A stretch of DNA of 58,018 nt. Source: Planctomycetota bacterium. Its GTDB lineage: Bacteria; Planctomycetota; J058; JAJDCQ01. The translations under genes and the position numbers were made by a program. Of the stretch, positions 1 through 8,238 are shown one piece after another (the stretch's first letter is position 1; the number at the start of each line of letters is the position of its first letter). The stretch covers positions 1 to 58,018 of the forward strand of contig JAJDCQ010000209.1 of the NCBI GenBank assembly GCA_029260755.1, read 5' to 3'. Under the pieces are notes generated by a model that searched no databases, had not been told where the DNA came from, and worked only from the letters and a program-made list of their open reading frames with translations.

Positions 1-169
1 CGGCAAGGATGATTGCAGGAGGGGAGGCGGAGGGAGGCGCGACGCGATCACGGCGGAGAGTGCGAGCGCGTCTCTTGTATGGCTGGTCCGTTGCTCGTTT
101 CCGGACGGGAGCTCGCTGCTTGTCGTCCGGAGATTCGGCCAATTCCGGACGGGAACTAGAGCTAGAGGT

Positions 170-1255
170 TCAAATCCGGCGGATCTCGGTCTCGAGCCAG
201 ACCCCGAAACGCTCCTGGACGCGCGTCCGCACGGCGGCGATGAGGCCGACGACGTCGGCGGCGGTCGCTCCGCCCGCGTTCACGAGGAAGTTCGCGTGGA
301 CGTCCGAGACGGCGGCGCCGCCGACCTGGAGCCCCTTGCATCCGGAGCGATCGATCAGCGCCCCGGCGCCCGGGCTCGGCTTCGGCGGGTTCCGGAAGGT
401 GCAACCCGCGCTGCGGCACCAGATCGGCTGGCTCGACCGCTTCTTCATCATCGACGCGACGATCCGCTCCTGGATCGCGCCGGCGTCGTCCGGCGCGAGC
501 TCGAGGTCGACCGCGAGGACGAGGAGTCCCCCGTCGAGGACTGCGCTCCCGCGATAGCGGAAGGCGAGGTCACGCTGCTCGAGCCAGCGCGGCGCGACCG
601 CCTCGGGCTCGAGGACCAGCGCGCGACGGACCCGCTCGCCGAACGACGGGGTGCCCGCCGGGCCGCCGGTGTTCATCGTGGTGGCGCCGCCGACCGTCCC
701 CGGGATCCCGGCCAGGGTCTCGATCCCGGCGAGGCCGAGCCGTGCCGCGCGGCGGATCACGTGCATGAGGCTCGCGCCAGCGCACACGCGCAGGCCGTAG
801 CGCCCGAGTCGCCCGTCTTCGCCGGCGGGGTCGTCCGCGCCGAGCTTGCGGATCCCGCGGGTCGCGACGACCGCGCCGTCGAATCCCTCGGGCGGCGGAA
901 GGACGTTGGTGCCGCCGCCCAGGACGAAGATCGGAAAGCCGAGCCGCCGGGTCGCCTCGAGGGCGGCCCGCGCCTCGTCGACCGAGCTCGGCGCGAGGAA
1001 GACGCGGGCCGGCCCGCCGACCCGCCACGAGACGTGGTCGCGGAGCGGCTCGCCGAAGCGAGCGATCCGTTCGGGCACGCGCCGCGCCAGGAGGCGGTCG
1101 AGCGCGCTGCCGCTGTCGATCGCGTGGCGGGCGAGGGCGTGGCGAACCTCGCGACGGTAGCGGCCGCTGCCGCCCGGCACGATCGAATCGCTCGGGTCGA
1201 TCGTCCGGTCCATCCTCCGACGACTCTCGGAGCTCGGCATCCGCTCAGGCAACAC
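170..1255 (-). CDS. murB: UDP-N-acetylenolpyruvoylglucosamine reductase MurB
   Basis: MurB is the FAD enzyme that reduces UDP-GlcNAc-enolpyruvate with NADPH to give UDP-MurNAc in the cytoplasm. The 361-residue product shows the FAD-binding VGGPARVF and GGGTNVL segments, the IPGTVGGA loop, a FRYRGS tyrosine motif, the active-site segment AGCTFRNP, and HANFLVN near the end. The active-site position that is often Ser in GSxFKNP is Cys here, a variant I believe occurs in other MurB proteins. The GTG start at 1255 overlaps the end of murC by 11 bases. ATG codons at 1240 and 1213 are alternatives, and the first 40 or so residues are not conserved family sequence. It is the last gene of the cell-wall operon. 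The 169 bases beyond its stop hold only two copies of TTCCGGACGGGA (99-110 and 143-154) and no gene I recognise. Confidence 0.95.
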   Translation of the reverse strand: MLPERMPSSESRRRMDRTIDPSDSIVPGGSGRYRREVRHALARHAIDSGSALDRLLARRVPERIARFGEPLRDHVSWRVGGPARVFLAPSSVDEARAALEATRRLGFPIFVLGGGTNVLPPPEGFDGAVVATRGIRKLGADDPAGEDGRLGRYGLRVCAGASLMHVIRRAARLGLAGIETLAGIPGTVGGATTMNTGGPAGTPSFGERVRRALVLEPEAVAPRWLEQRDLAFRYRGSAVLDGGLLVLAVDLELAPDDAGAIQERIVASMMKKRSSQPIWCRSAGCTFRNPPKPSPGAGALIDRSGCKGLQVGGAAVSDVHANFLVNAGGATAADVVGLIAAVRTRVQERFGVWLETEIRRI

Positions 1256-2888
1256 GCCGCTCCTCTCCCGCCCGCTCCTCGGCGGTCTCGGATGCCACGA
1301 TCGGAGGCGGCCCGGCCCGACGCGCCAGAGCGTGGGCGAGCTGCCAGACGTCGCCGGCGCCCATGACGATCACGGCGCGGTTGCGATCGTTCGCCGCGTC
1401 GACCGCGCCGGCCGCCTCGGTGAGGGTCGACCGGAAGAGCGCCGGCGTTCCGAGCGCTCTGACGGCGTCCGCGATGTCGGAGGCGCTCACCCGCGCGCGG
1501 TCCTCGTCGCTGTCGCGCGCGGCGTAGATCTCCGGGAGGACGACCCGGTCGGCCGTCGCGAGCGCCGCGGCGAACCGATCGAGCATCACCCGCGCCCGCG
1601 AGAACTGATGCGCCTGGAACACCGCGACGATCTCCCGACCGGGGAACCGCTCGCGGGCCGCGCCGATCACCGCCTCGACCGCGGTGGGGTGGTGGGCGTA
1701 GTCGTCGACGACGGCGAGCTCGGGCGACTCGTGGAGCACCTGGAAGCGGCGATCGACGCCGACGAAGCGCTCGAGCGCCCGCGCCGACACATCCGGCGCG
1801 ACGCCGGCGGCGCAGAAGGCGGCGGCCGCCGCCGACAGGGCGTTCCGGACGTTGTGGAGGCCGGGCACGCCGAGGTGGACGGGCACGGGCGGCCGGTGCC
1901 CGTGCGCGACGCTCTGGAGCAGGAACGCGGGACGACCGCCCTCGACCCGGACATCGATCGCGCGAAAGTCACATCCCTCGCCCAGGCCGAAGCTCACCTG
2001 CTGCACCCCGTCGGCCCGCGCCCGACGCGCGGCCCGGCGGACGTTGGGGTCGTCGCCGTTGATGACGGCGGCGCCGCCGACCGGCAGGAGGTCGAGGAAG
2101 TCGCCGAACGTGCCGACGATCTCGGGGAGGCCGCCCTGGTAGTAGTCGAGGTGGTCCTCCTCGATGTTCGTCACCACCGCGACCTGGGGGCAGAGCTCGA
2201 GGAAGCTCCGGTCGAACTCGCACGCCTCGACGACGAGATGTGGCCCGCGGCCGGCCCGGGCGCTGCCGCCGAGGGCCGCGACCCGCCCGCCGACGACGAC
2301 GCTCGGGTCGACGCCGGCCTCGTCCAGAATGAGCGACGTCATCGCCGTCGTCGTGGTCTTGCCGTGGGTGCCGGCGATCGCGACGCCGCGCTTGCCCTCC
2401 ATGACGAGCCCGAGGGCGCGGGCGTACTTCGCGTCGACCGCGCCGCGAGCGCGCGCGACGCCCACCTCGGGATGGTCGTCGGGCACGGCGGCGCTCCGGA
2501 TGAAGAGGTCGACCGGCTCGTCGGCAAGGTTCTCGGCGGACTGCGGAACCGCGACGGGGATCCCGAGGGCCGAGAGCTCGTCGGTCGCGGGCGTCGCCTG
2601 GCGATCGCTGCCCCGAACCTCGTGCCCGGCGAGCTTGAGCATCCGGGCGAGCCCGCTCACGCCCGATCCGCCGATCCCGCAGCAGAAGACGCGGAGCGGT
2701 CGGCCGTCGCCGGCGAGGCGCGCGACGAGCGCGGCGAGCTCGGGCGTGAGGCGGCGCGCCTCGCCGACCTCGCGCCGCGGCGAGTCCGTCGGGAGCTGGA
2801 CGCGGATGGCGCCGAGGCCTGGCAGGGCGGCGTGAACCGGGAAGCGGTCGGTCGGGGCCAGGAAATCGATCGAGAGGCCTTCGCTCAT
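1245..2888 (-). CDS. murC: UDP-N-acetylmuramate--L-alanine ligase MurC
   Basis: MurC adds L-alanine to UDP-MurNAc using ATP, the first step of the stem peptide. The 547-residue product has the N-terminal nucleotide-fold motif GIGGSGVSGLA near residue 70, the ATP loop GTHGKTTTT near residue 170, NIEEDHLDYY, and DDYAHHPTAV near residue 395. In most MurC proteins the GIGGxGMS motif lies about 10 residues from the start, so this one has an extension of about 60 residues. The extension reads as real coding sequence and has no motif I know. The ATG start overlaps the TGA of the upstream TPR-like gene (ATGA), so the two are probably translationally coupled, and murB overlaps its 3' end. The identity is certain. 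The exact start depends on the extension being real. Confidence 0.96.
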   Translation of the reverse strand: MSEGLSIDFLAPTDRFPVHAALPGLGAIRVQLPTDSPRREVGEARRLTPELAALVARLAGDGRPLRVFCCGIGGSGVSGLARMLKLAGHEVRGSDRQATPATDELSALGIPVAVPQSAENLADEPVDLFIRSAAVPDDHPEVGVARARGAVDAKYARALGLVMEGKRGVAIAGTHGKTTTTAMTSLILDEAGVDPSVVVGGRVAALGGSARAGRGPHLVVEACEFDRSFLELCPQVAVVTNIEEDHLDYYQGGLPEIVGTFGDFLDLLPVGGAAVINGDDPNVRRAARRARADGVQQVSFGLGEGCDFRAIDVRVEGGRPAFLLQSVAHGHRPPVPVHLGVPGLHNVRNALSAAAAAFCAAGVAPDVSARALERFVGVDRRFQVLHESPELAVVDDYAHHPTAVEAVIGAARERFPGREIVAVFQAHQFSRARVMLDRFAAALATADRVVLPEIYAARDSDEDRARVSASDIADAVRALGTPALFRSTLTEAAGAVDAANDRNRAVIVMGAGDVWQLAHALARRAGPPPIVASETAEERAGEERRVA

Positions 2889-4747
2889 CGATCCTCCTCG
2901 GAACCGGGTTGCGAAGCTAGGCGAGTGACCTCCGGCGCGACCGCGGGCGGCGGCGCCGCTGCAATGGCGGACGTGTTCGGAGCCACCGGGGGCCCCGCGA
3001 TCACGTCCGCCCCAGCCTTATCGACTTGCGAGCGCGCGGAGGTGAGCGCCACCACACCGGCGGTCGGGAGTCCCCCGAGGGCGCCGAGGGCGACCGGCCG
3101 AGGACCGCTCGCGACGAGGTTCGGGATCAGGTCACTCGGCTCGGGCTCGGGCGGAAACGGCACCGCGTGGCTGCGACCGGCCACCGCGCCGCCGGCCAGC
3201 CCGCCCACCGCGGCCGGCACGGCGACCGGACTGGGCGCCGCGCCACCGCCGAGCAGACCGCCGGCGAAGGCCGCGAGATGCGCGGGTCGCGCGCGTCGGC
3301 GCGACCTTCGCTGGCTCCGGAGAGCCGCCTGGTAACGGGCCCGCCACTCCTGGCCCGAGCCGAGGGCGAAGTGGCTCCGGTGCCCCTCCACCCATTCGAC
3401 CGTCACCCGCCGGAGCGCCTCGAGCCTCAGGTCGACGGCGATCTGGAACAGGCGCGGACCGAGGTCGCCGGCATCGAGGGCGGCGTCGGCGATCGCGAGG
3501 GCGGCGAGGTCGGTCCGGCTCCGGGCGATCCACTCGGGGTCGCCGGAGCCCGCCCGCGGGACCGCGCGCCGGTGCTGGGTCGCCGACCCGACCGGGTCGC
3601 CCGCCTCGTGGAAGAGCTCGTTGCTCAACCCGTGCCGGTCGCCGAGGAGGCGGCGCCCGATCCGGAGCTCGCACGCGATCGCCGTCCGGCGGTCGCCCGC
3701 GGCCCGCGCCTCGTTCGCCCGAGCTCGTAGGTTGGCGCACTCGCGGAAGAGGTCTTCCTGCCAGAAGACGTCCTTCCGGAACGCGGCGAGCGCCTCGTCG
3801 TGCCAGCTCGGCGAGAGATCGCACGCCCCGGTGTCCCGGTAGCGGGCGTTGCATCGGAGCGCCTCGGGCGAGACCGTCGCCCGCCCGGCGTCGAGCTCGC
3901 CGACGATCCAGAAGAGCGAGCGCGCCGCCTCGTCGAATCGTCCGGCGCGGGCCGCCAGGAGCGCCCGCGCGTACCGCAGAGTCGTCCGGTCATCGACGAA
4001 GGCCGGGTCCTCCTCGAGCTCGAGGAGGTCGGCCTCGTCGCCGCAGCCATCCACGATCCGGGCGATGCGCCGGTGGAGGGCCCAGTCGTTGTCCCGGTCG
4101 CCGAGGCCCGCGCCGCGGCGGAAGGCGCGAGCGGCGTCGACCCGGCGACCGACCCGGGCGAGCGCGTCGCCGAGGTGGAGGGCCGCGTCGTCCGCGCCCT
4201 GGAACCCGGGGTTCCGCTCGAGGAAGCTCTCCCAGTGAGCGATCGCGGTCTCCTCGTCGAGGGGGATCGGCGGGAGGGCGCTCCGGCGCCGTTCCTCGCA
4301 GAACCGCCAGAAGTAGGAGCCGGGGACCCAGTCGTCGCCGCGCCCGACGGCCGCCCCGGCCCGGATCTCCTCGTACTCGCGGCACGCGGCGCTCAGGGCG
4401 CTTTCGGGATAGTGGACGTAGAGGCTCAGGAGCGCCTTCTGGGCGATCCAGTCGTCCTCGCCCCGGGCGGCCTCCTCGAGGACGCCCTGGGCGAACCAGA
4501 CCTCGGTCTTGCCGAGGAGGACGTAGTCGCTGTCGACGGCGATCCCGCGCCGGATCTTCGAGATGAACCACGCGGCCCGCACCGTCTCTCGGATTCGGCC
4601 GCGTCCCGGCCCGAGGAGCCAGCCCCCGCCGAGGGCGAGCGCCGCGCCCGCGATCGCCAATGCCGCGAGGCGGCGGCGTCTCCGCCGCCGCCTCCGGGCG
4701 TGTCCCTCTCGAACGCGGGGGTCGATCTCGACTCGGGTCTGCTCCAT
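2885..4747 (-). CDS. Membrane-anchored TPR-like protein of the cell-wall operon
   Basis: I do not recognise a named family for this 620-residue protein. The N-terminus is a run of nine arginines followed by one strong hydrophobic segment (LAALAIAGAALALGGGWLL, about residues 26-45), predicting a single anchor with the bulk outside the cytoplasm. The middle is helical, with TPR-like stretches such as GDALARVGRRVDAARAFRRG. The last 120 residues are Pro/Ala/Val-rich and low complexity. ATG at 4747 is preferred over GTG at 4753 because GGAGAG lies five bases upstream of it. The stop overlaps the murC start, and the LysM gene is 59 bases upstream. Its place between murG and murC suggests a role in envelope assembly or in scaffolding the peptidoglycan machinery, which is inference only. 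Confidence 0.8.
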   Translation of the reverse strand: MEQTRVEIDPRVREGHARRRRRRRRRLAALAIAGAALALGGGWLLGPGRGRIRETVRAAWFISKIRRGIAVDSDYVLLGKTEVWFAQGVLEEAARGEDDWIAQKALLSLYVHYPESALSAACREYEEIRAGAAVGRGDDWVPGSYFWRFCEERRRSALPPIPLDEETAIAHWESFLERNPGFQGADDAALHLGDALARVGRRVDAARAFRRGAGLGDRDNDWALHRRIARIVDGCGDEADLLELEEDPAFVDDRTTLRYARALLAARAGRFDEAARSLFWIVGELDAGRATVSPEALRCNARYRDTGACDLSPSWHDEALAAFRKDVFWQEDLFRECANLRARANEARAAGDRRTAIACELRIGRRLLGDRHGLSNELFHEAGDPVGSATQHRRAVPRAGSGDPEWIARSRTDLAALAIADAALDAGDLGPRLFQIAVDLRLEALRRVTVEWVEGHRSHFALGSGQEWRARYQAALRSQRRSRRRARPAHLAAFAGGLLGGGAAPSPVAVPAAVGGLAGGAVAGRSHAVPFPPEPEPSDLIPNLVASGPRPVALGALGGLPTAGVVALTSARSQVDKAGADVIAGPPVAPNTSAIAAAPPPAVAPEVTRLASQPGSEEDR

Positions 4748-4806
4748 GGTCACTCTCCGTCTCCCCCCGCGGTCCTGGTGATCCGGTCTCGCACGTTGGT
4801 CGTCGC

Positions 4807-5763
4807 CTAGGGCGACGCCGGGATCACCAGCGTCTGACCCTCGCGCACCGCATCGGGGCTCGAGAGCCGATCGCGATTCGCCTCGAAGAGCGCGGCGACC
4901 TTCGCCTCGCTGCCGAGCTCGCGCCGCGCGATCGCGGTCAGGGTGTCGCCGCTCTTCACGGTGTAGGTCCGAGCCGCGGGCGGCGTCGTCGTCGGCGCCG
5001 CGGGCCGGGCCGCGACCGGCGTCGGTGCCGGCGCGGGGACGGGAGGGTTGGCCGCGGCGCCACCCTGCGAGCGCGCGCCGGGAATGCGGAGCCGCGTGCC
5101 GTTCGGGATCCGGTCCGGCCGCGGGATCCGGTCCCGGTTCGCCTCGTGGATCTCCTGCCAGCGCGTGCCGCTGCCGAGGTAGCGCTCGGAGAGCTTCCAG
5201 AGGGTGTCCTGCGGCCCGAAGACGTGGACGACCTCGTCGGCCGCCGGGCGCGGAGCCAGAGTGGGCCCGGGCGTGGGCGCGGGCCTCGCCGCCGGCGAGC
5301 CGGCGGCCGGGGTGCCCGACGAGTCAGCCGCGACGAGCTGCCGCGGCGTCGCCGCGGCGCTCGACCCGGCGCCCGCCGGAGCCGGCGCGCGGCGCGGGTA
5401 TCCCGCCGGGCCCGGACCACGGGGCGAGGCGGCGTCGGCCGTCCCCTCGCCGCCGCCGGCGTAGGGCGTTCCGGTGAGCGCCGACCGCTCGGGGCGCACG
5501 GCCGCCTCGACGACGTCGTCGTCGCCGCCCGCCGGGCGAGCGCCGCTCCGCGCCGCCGCGTCCGGAAGGCTCGCGACCTCCAGCGGCGAGCGCGCGCCGC
5601 CGGTTGGCGACGCCGGCGGGGGCGCCGCCTGGATGCGCGAGGACACTCCGGCGGCGTCCCCGCCCGAGCGGGCCAGCTCCTCGTTCTTCTTGTCCCAGAC
5701 CGCGACGAGAAGCACGATCAGCGCCAGCACTCCCGTCAGGCCGAGCCTCGCACCGTTCCCCAT
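4807..5763 (-). CDS. Membrane-anchored protein with two LysM domains
   Basis: LysM domains bind the glycan backbone of peptidoglycan. The 318-residue product starts with a single transmembrane or signal-anchor segment (LGLTGVLALIVLLVAVW), followed by a long Pro/Ala/Gly-rich linker. The first LysM is near the middle (FGPQDTLWKLSERYLG, then NGTRLRIP) and a second is at the C-terminus (YTVKSGDTLTAIARREL, then EGQTLVIP). The start is placed at ATG 5763 because GGGAG lies seven bases upstream and this puts the hydrophobic segment at the N-terminus. A longer frame reaching 5814 has no such support. Its 5' end overlaps the 3' end of murG by about 28 bases. It probably anchors to the inner membrane and contacts peptidoglycan. 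No catalytic domain is visible. Confidence 0.88.
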   Translation of the reverse strand: MGNGARLGLTGVLALIVLLVAVWDKKNEELARSGGDAAGVSSRIQAAPPPASPTGGARSPLEVASLPDAAARSGARPAGGDDDVVEAAVRPERSALTGTPYAGGGEGTADAASPRGPGPAGYPRRAPAPAGAGSSAAATPRQLVAADSSGTPAAGSPAARPAPTPGPTLAPRPAADEVVHVFGPQDTLWKLSERYLGSGTRWQEIHEANRDRIPRPDRIPNGTRLRIPGARSQGGAAANPPVPAPAPTPVAARPAAPTTTPPAARTYTVKSGDTLTAIARRELGSEAKVAALFEANRDRLSSPDAVREGQTLVIPASP

Positions 5764-6998
5764 CGAACGCTCCCTTCTTGCTCCGAGCTCCGTGTGGAGG
5801 GCGCCCCGGCGCACGTCCGCGCGCGGCGCGCCCGCTCACTCAGCTCGATGACTTGCCGGGCCACCTCGTCGGCGGCCTCCGGTCGCCCGATCGCGCGGGC
5901 CGCGCGTCCGCCGGCGAGGAGCGCGGCGCGGCCGCCGAGCCAGGCGCCGATCCGCCGGGCGGTCGCCCCGCCGAGCTCCACCTCGCGGGCGAGGATCCCC
6001 GCGCCGCACGCGGCGTGGGCGACGCCGTTCGCGTGCTGGTGGTCGCGGGCAGAGCTCGGCAAGGGCACGACCACCGCGGGCCGGCCCGCCGCGGCGAGCT
6101 CGGCGAGGACGCCGGCCCCGCCGCGGGTGAACGCGAGGTCGCAGGCGGCGTAGGCGAGGGCGGGTCGGTCGAGGAACGCCCGGACCACGGCTCGGACGCC
6201 GCGGCCGCGGTAGGCCTCGCGGCAGGCGTTCGCCTCGGCCTCGGAGCCGGTCAGATGGAGGAGCGCGAACCCATCGTCGCGCCCGGTCGCGGCTCGCACG
6301 GCCGCGGCGATCGTCTCGGCGGCGCCGACCAGGTAGCGATTGAGGCGGAGCGCCCCCTGGCTGCCGCCGATCGCGAGCAGCACTCGCGCGTCCGGATGCT
6401 CGGGCAGTCCGAGGATGCGCCGGGCGTCCCGCCGCTCGGCGAGGCCGGCCGGCCCCTCGCCGGGATGCGCGAGACGCGCCGCCCGGCGGATCGGATTGCC
6501 GGTCGCGACGAGCGCCGCTCGGACCGGGAAGGCGCGCTCGATCCCCTCGACCGGGGGAACGTGGACCGCGTCGGCGAAGCGCGCGAGCATCTTCACGGCG
6601 CGCCCCGGCACGGCGTTCTGCTCGAGGACGACGAGCGGCACGCCCGCCACCCGCGCGGCGAGCGCCGGCGCGACACACCCGTAGCCGCCGAGGGCGATCA
6701 CGACGTCGGGGTCGTGCTCGGCGAGGAGGCGACGGGCCGTCCGGATCGCGTTCCAGGTCGTCCGGAGGAAGCGCGGGAGCGTCCACGGACGGCGCAGTCG
6801 GGGCGCGGCCGACGCCGGAAGAACCGTTCCCTCGATCCCGGCCGCGTCGAGGATCCGCCGCTCGACCGGTCGCCCGGTGCCGGCGAAGAGGACCGACGCG
6901 CCCGGCGCGCGCGCCCGGAGCGCCTCGACGACGGCGACGCCGGGGGCGACGTGCCCGCCCGTTCCGCCGCCGCACAGGAGCAGTCGGGGGTCCGTCAC
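5736..6998 (-). CDS. murG: UDP-GlcNAc--lipid I N-acetylglucosaminyltransferase MurG
   Basis: MurG transfers GlcNAc from UDP-GlcNAc to lipid I to make lipid II on the inner face of the membrane. The product shows the N-terminal GGGTGGHVAPG loop, ALGGYGCVAPALAA, VLEQNAVPGRA, GGSQGALRLN, the nucleotide-sugar site LAFTRGGAGVLAELAAAGRPAVVVPLP split by short variations, and the HQHANG segment. The GTG start at 6998 overlaps the ftsW stop (GTGA), with GGGAG upstream. The same frame stays open to 7418, but that part is the shadow of ftsW. The 420 residues exceed the usual 350-370 because of a long segment before the GGSQGA motif and a C-terminal tail of about 30 residues that runs over the LysM gene start. 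Confidence 0.95.
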   Translation of the reverse strand: MTDPRLLLCGGGTGGHVAPGVAVVEALRARAPGASVLFAGTGRPVERRILDAAGIEGTVLPASAAPRLRRPWTLPRFLRTTWNAIRTARRLLAEHDPDVVIALGGYGCVAPALAARVAGVPLVVLEQNAVPGRAVKMLARFADAVHVPPVEGIERAFPVRAALVATGNPIRRAARLAHPGEGPAGLAERRDARRILGLPEHPDARVLLAIGGSQGALRLNRYLVGAAETIAAAVRAATGRDDGFALLHLTGSEAEANACREAYRGRGVRAVVRAFLDRPALAYAACDLAFTRGGAGVLAELAAAGRPAVVVPLPSSARDHQHANGVAHAACGAGILAREVELGGATARRIGAWLGGRAALLAGGRAARAIGRPEAADEVARQVIELSERARRARTCAGAPSTRSSEQEGSVRWGTVRGSA

Positions 6999-8227
6999 GC
7001 GATCGCTCCCTCGGCGAGCAGGCCCGATGGCGAGCGGCCGGCGACCGCGGGCTTGGTCTTCGGACGCTCGACCGAGGGCCGCTCGGGCTCGCGCGCCATG
7101 CTCAGGATCAGCCCGACCCCGAGCGCGCTCGCGACGAGCGAGCTGCCGCCGAAGCTGACGAACGGCAGGCTGATCCCCTTGGTGGGCATCGACGCCGTGA
7201 CGACGGCGACGTTCATCGCCGCCTGGAGGCCGATCGCGAAGGTGACGCCGAAGACGACGAGGAAGCGGAACCGGTCCTGGCAGCGCATCATCACCCGCGC
7301 GCCGTAGACGAGGATCGCGATGTAGAGCCCGACGACGAAAGCGGTCCCGACGAAGCCCATCTCCTCGCCGACGATCGCGAGGATGAAGTCGGTGTGCTCG
7401 TCGGGCAGGAAGAGCCACTTCTGGCGACCGTCGCCGAGGCCGTTGCCGACGAGGCCGCCCGACCCGAGCGCGAGGAGGCTCTGGCGGACCTGGTAGCCCG
7501 CTCCGCTCGCCGTCGCCTCGGGCTCGAGGAAGGCGAGGAGCCGGTCCTGGACGTGCTGGAACGTCATCGCGACGACGACCGCCCCGGCCACGACCGGCAT
7601 CGCCACGGGAACGAGGTGGCGGAGCCGCATCCCCCCGGCGACGAGGACGGCCACGCCCGTCGTGCCGATGAAGGCAGCCGTCCCGAGGTCGGGCTGGCGC
7701 GCGACGAGGACGGCGGCGAGCCCGACGATCCCGAACGCGGGGATGAAGCCGGTCTTGAACCGCGCGAACGGGTCTCCCGGGCGGGAGGCGTAGGCGGCCG
7801 CGAAGAGGATCACGCCGTACTTGGCCACCTCGGAGGGCTGGATCGAGAGGCCGAGCAGCCGGATCCAGCGCTGACTCCCACGGATGTTCGTGCCGATTCC
7901 GGGGACGAGCACGAGGACGAGGGCGACCATGATCGCGCCGAAGATCCAGAAGGCGCGCCGCTTGATCCAGTCGGCGTCGGTCTGCCAGACCAGGACGACC
8001 GAGAGTCCCGCGAGCGCCGTCCAGAGGCCCTGCTTCCGGAGGAACCAGGTCTCGTCGCCGATCCGCAGGTCCGCCCGGACCGCGCTCGTGCTGTAGACCA
8101 TCACGAGGCCGATCGCGACCAGGGTGGCGGCCAGCGCGAGGAGGGTCGACTCGTCCCGCCCGAGGTAGGTCGCCGAGCGGCGGGGTCGGCCGAGGTCGGG
8201 CGCGGCGAGCGAGGCGAGGTCGGTCAC
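6995..8227 (-). CDS. ftsW: FtsW/RodA-type lipid II polymerase (SEDS protein), FtsW
   Basis: This SEDS-family glycan polymerase works at the division septum with a class B PBP. The 410-residue product has about ten membrane helices and the family signatures GSQRWIRLLG, QPSEVAKYG, the acidic loop LPDEHTDFILAIVGEE (containing the catalytic Asp of this family), and the C-terminal PFVSFGGSSL. GTG at 8227 is chosen as start. It lies 11 bases after the mraY stop with GAGGG upstream, and the sequence further upstream in the same frame is an Arg-rich shadow of mraY. In many bacteria murD lies between mraY and ftsW, but there is no room for it here. The FtsW rather than RodA call rests on the neighbouring mur genes. 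Confidence 0.94.
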   Translation of the reverse strand: MTDLASLAAPDLGRPRRSATYLGRDESTLLALAATLVAIGLVMVYSTSAVRADLRIGDETWFLRKQGLWTALAGLSVVLVWQTDADWIKRRAFWIFGAIMVALVLVLVPGIGTNIRGSQRWIRLLGLSIQPSEVAKYGVILFAAAYASRPGDPFARFKTGFIPAFGIVGLAAVLVARQPDLGTAAFIGTTGVAVLVAGGMRLRHLVPVAMPVVAGAVVVAMTFQHVQDRLLAFLEPEATASGAGYQVRQSLLALGSGGLVGNGLGDGRQKWLFLPDEHTDFILAIVGEEMGFVGTAFVVGLYIAILVYGARVMMRCQDRFRFLVVFGVTFAIGLQAAMNVAVVTASMPTKGISLPFVSFGGSSLVASALGVGLILSMAREPERPSVERPKTKPAVAGRSPSGLLAEGAIA

Positions 8228-8238
8228 GACGGAGTCCC

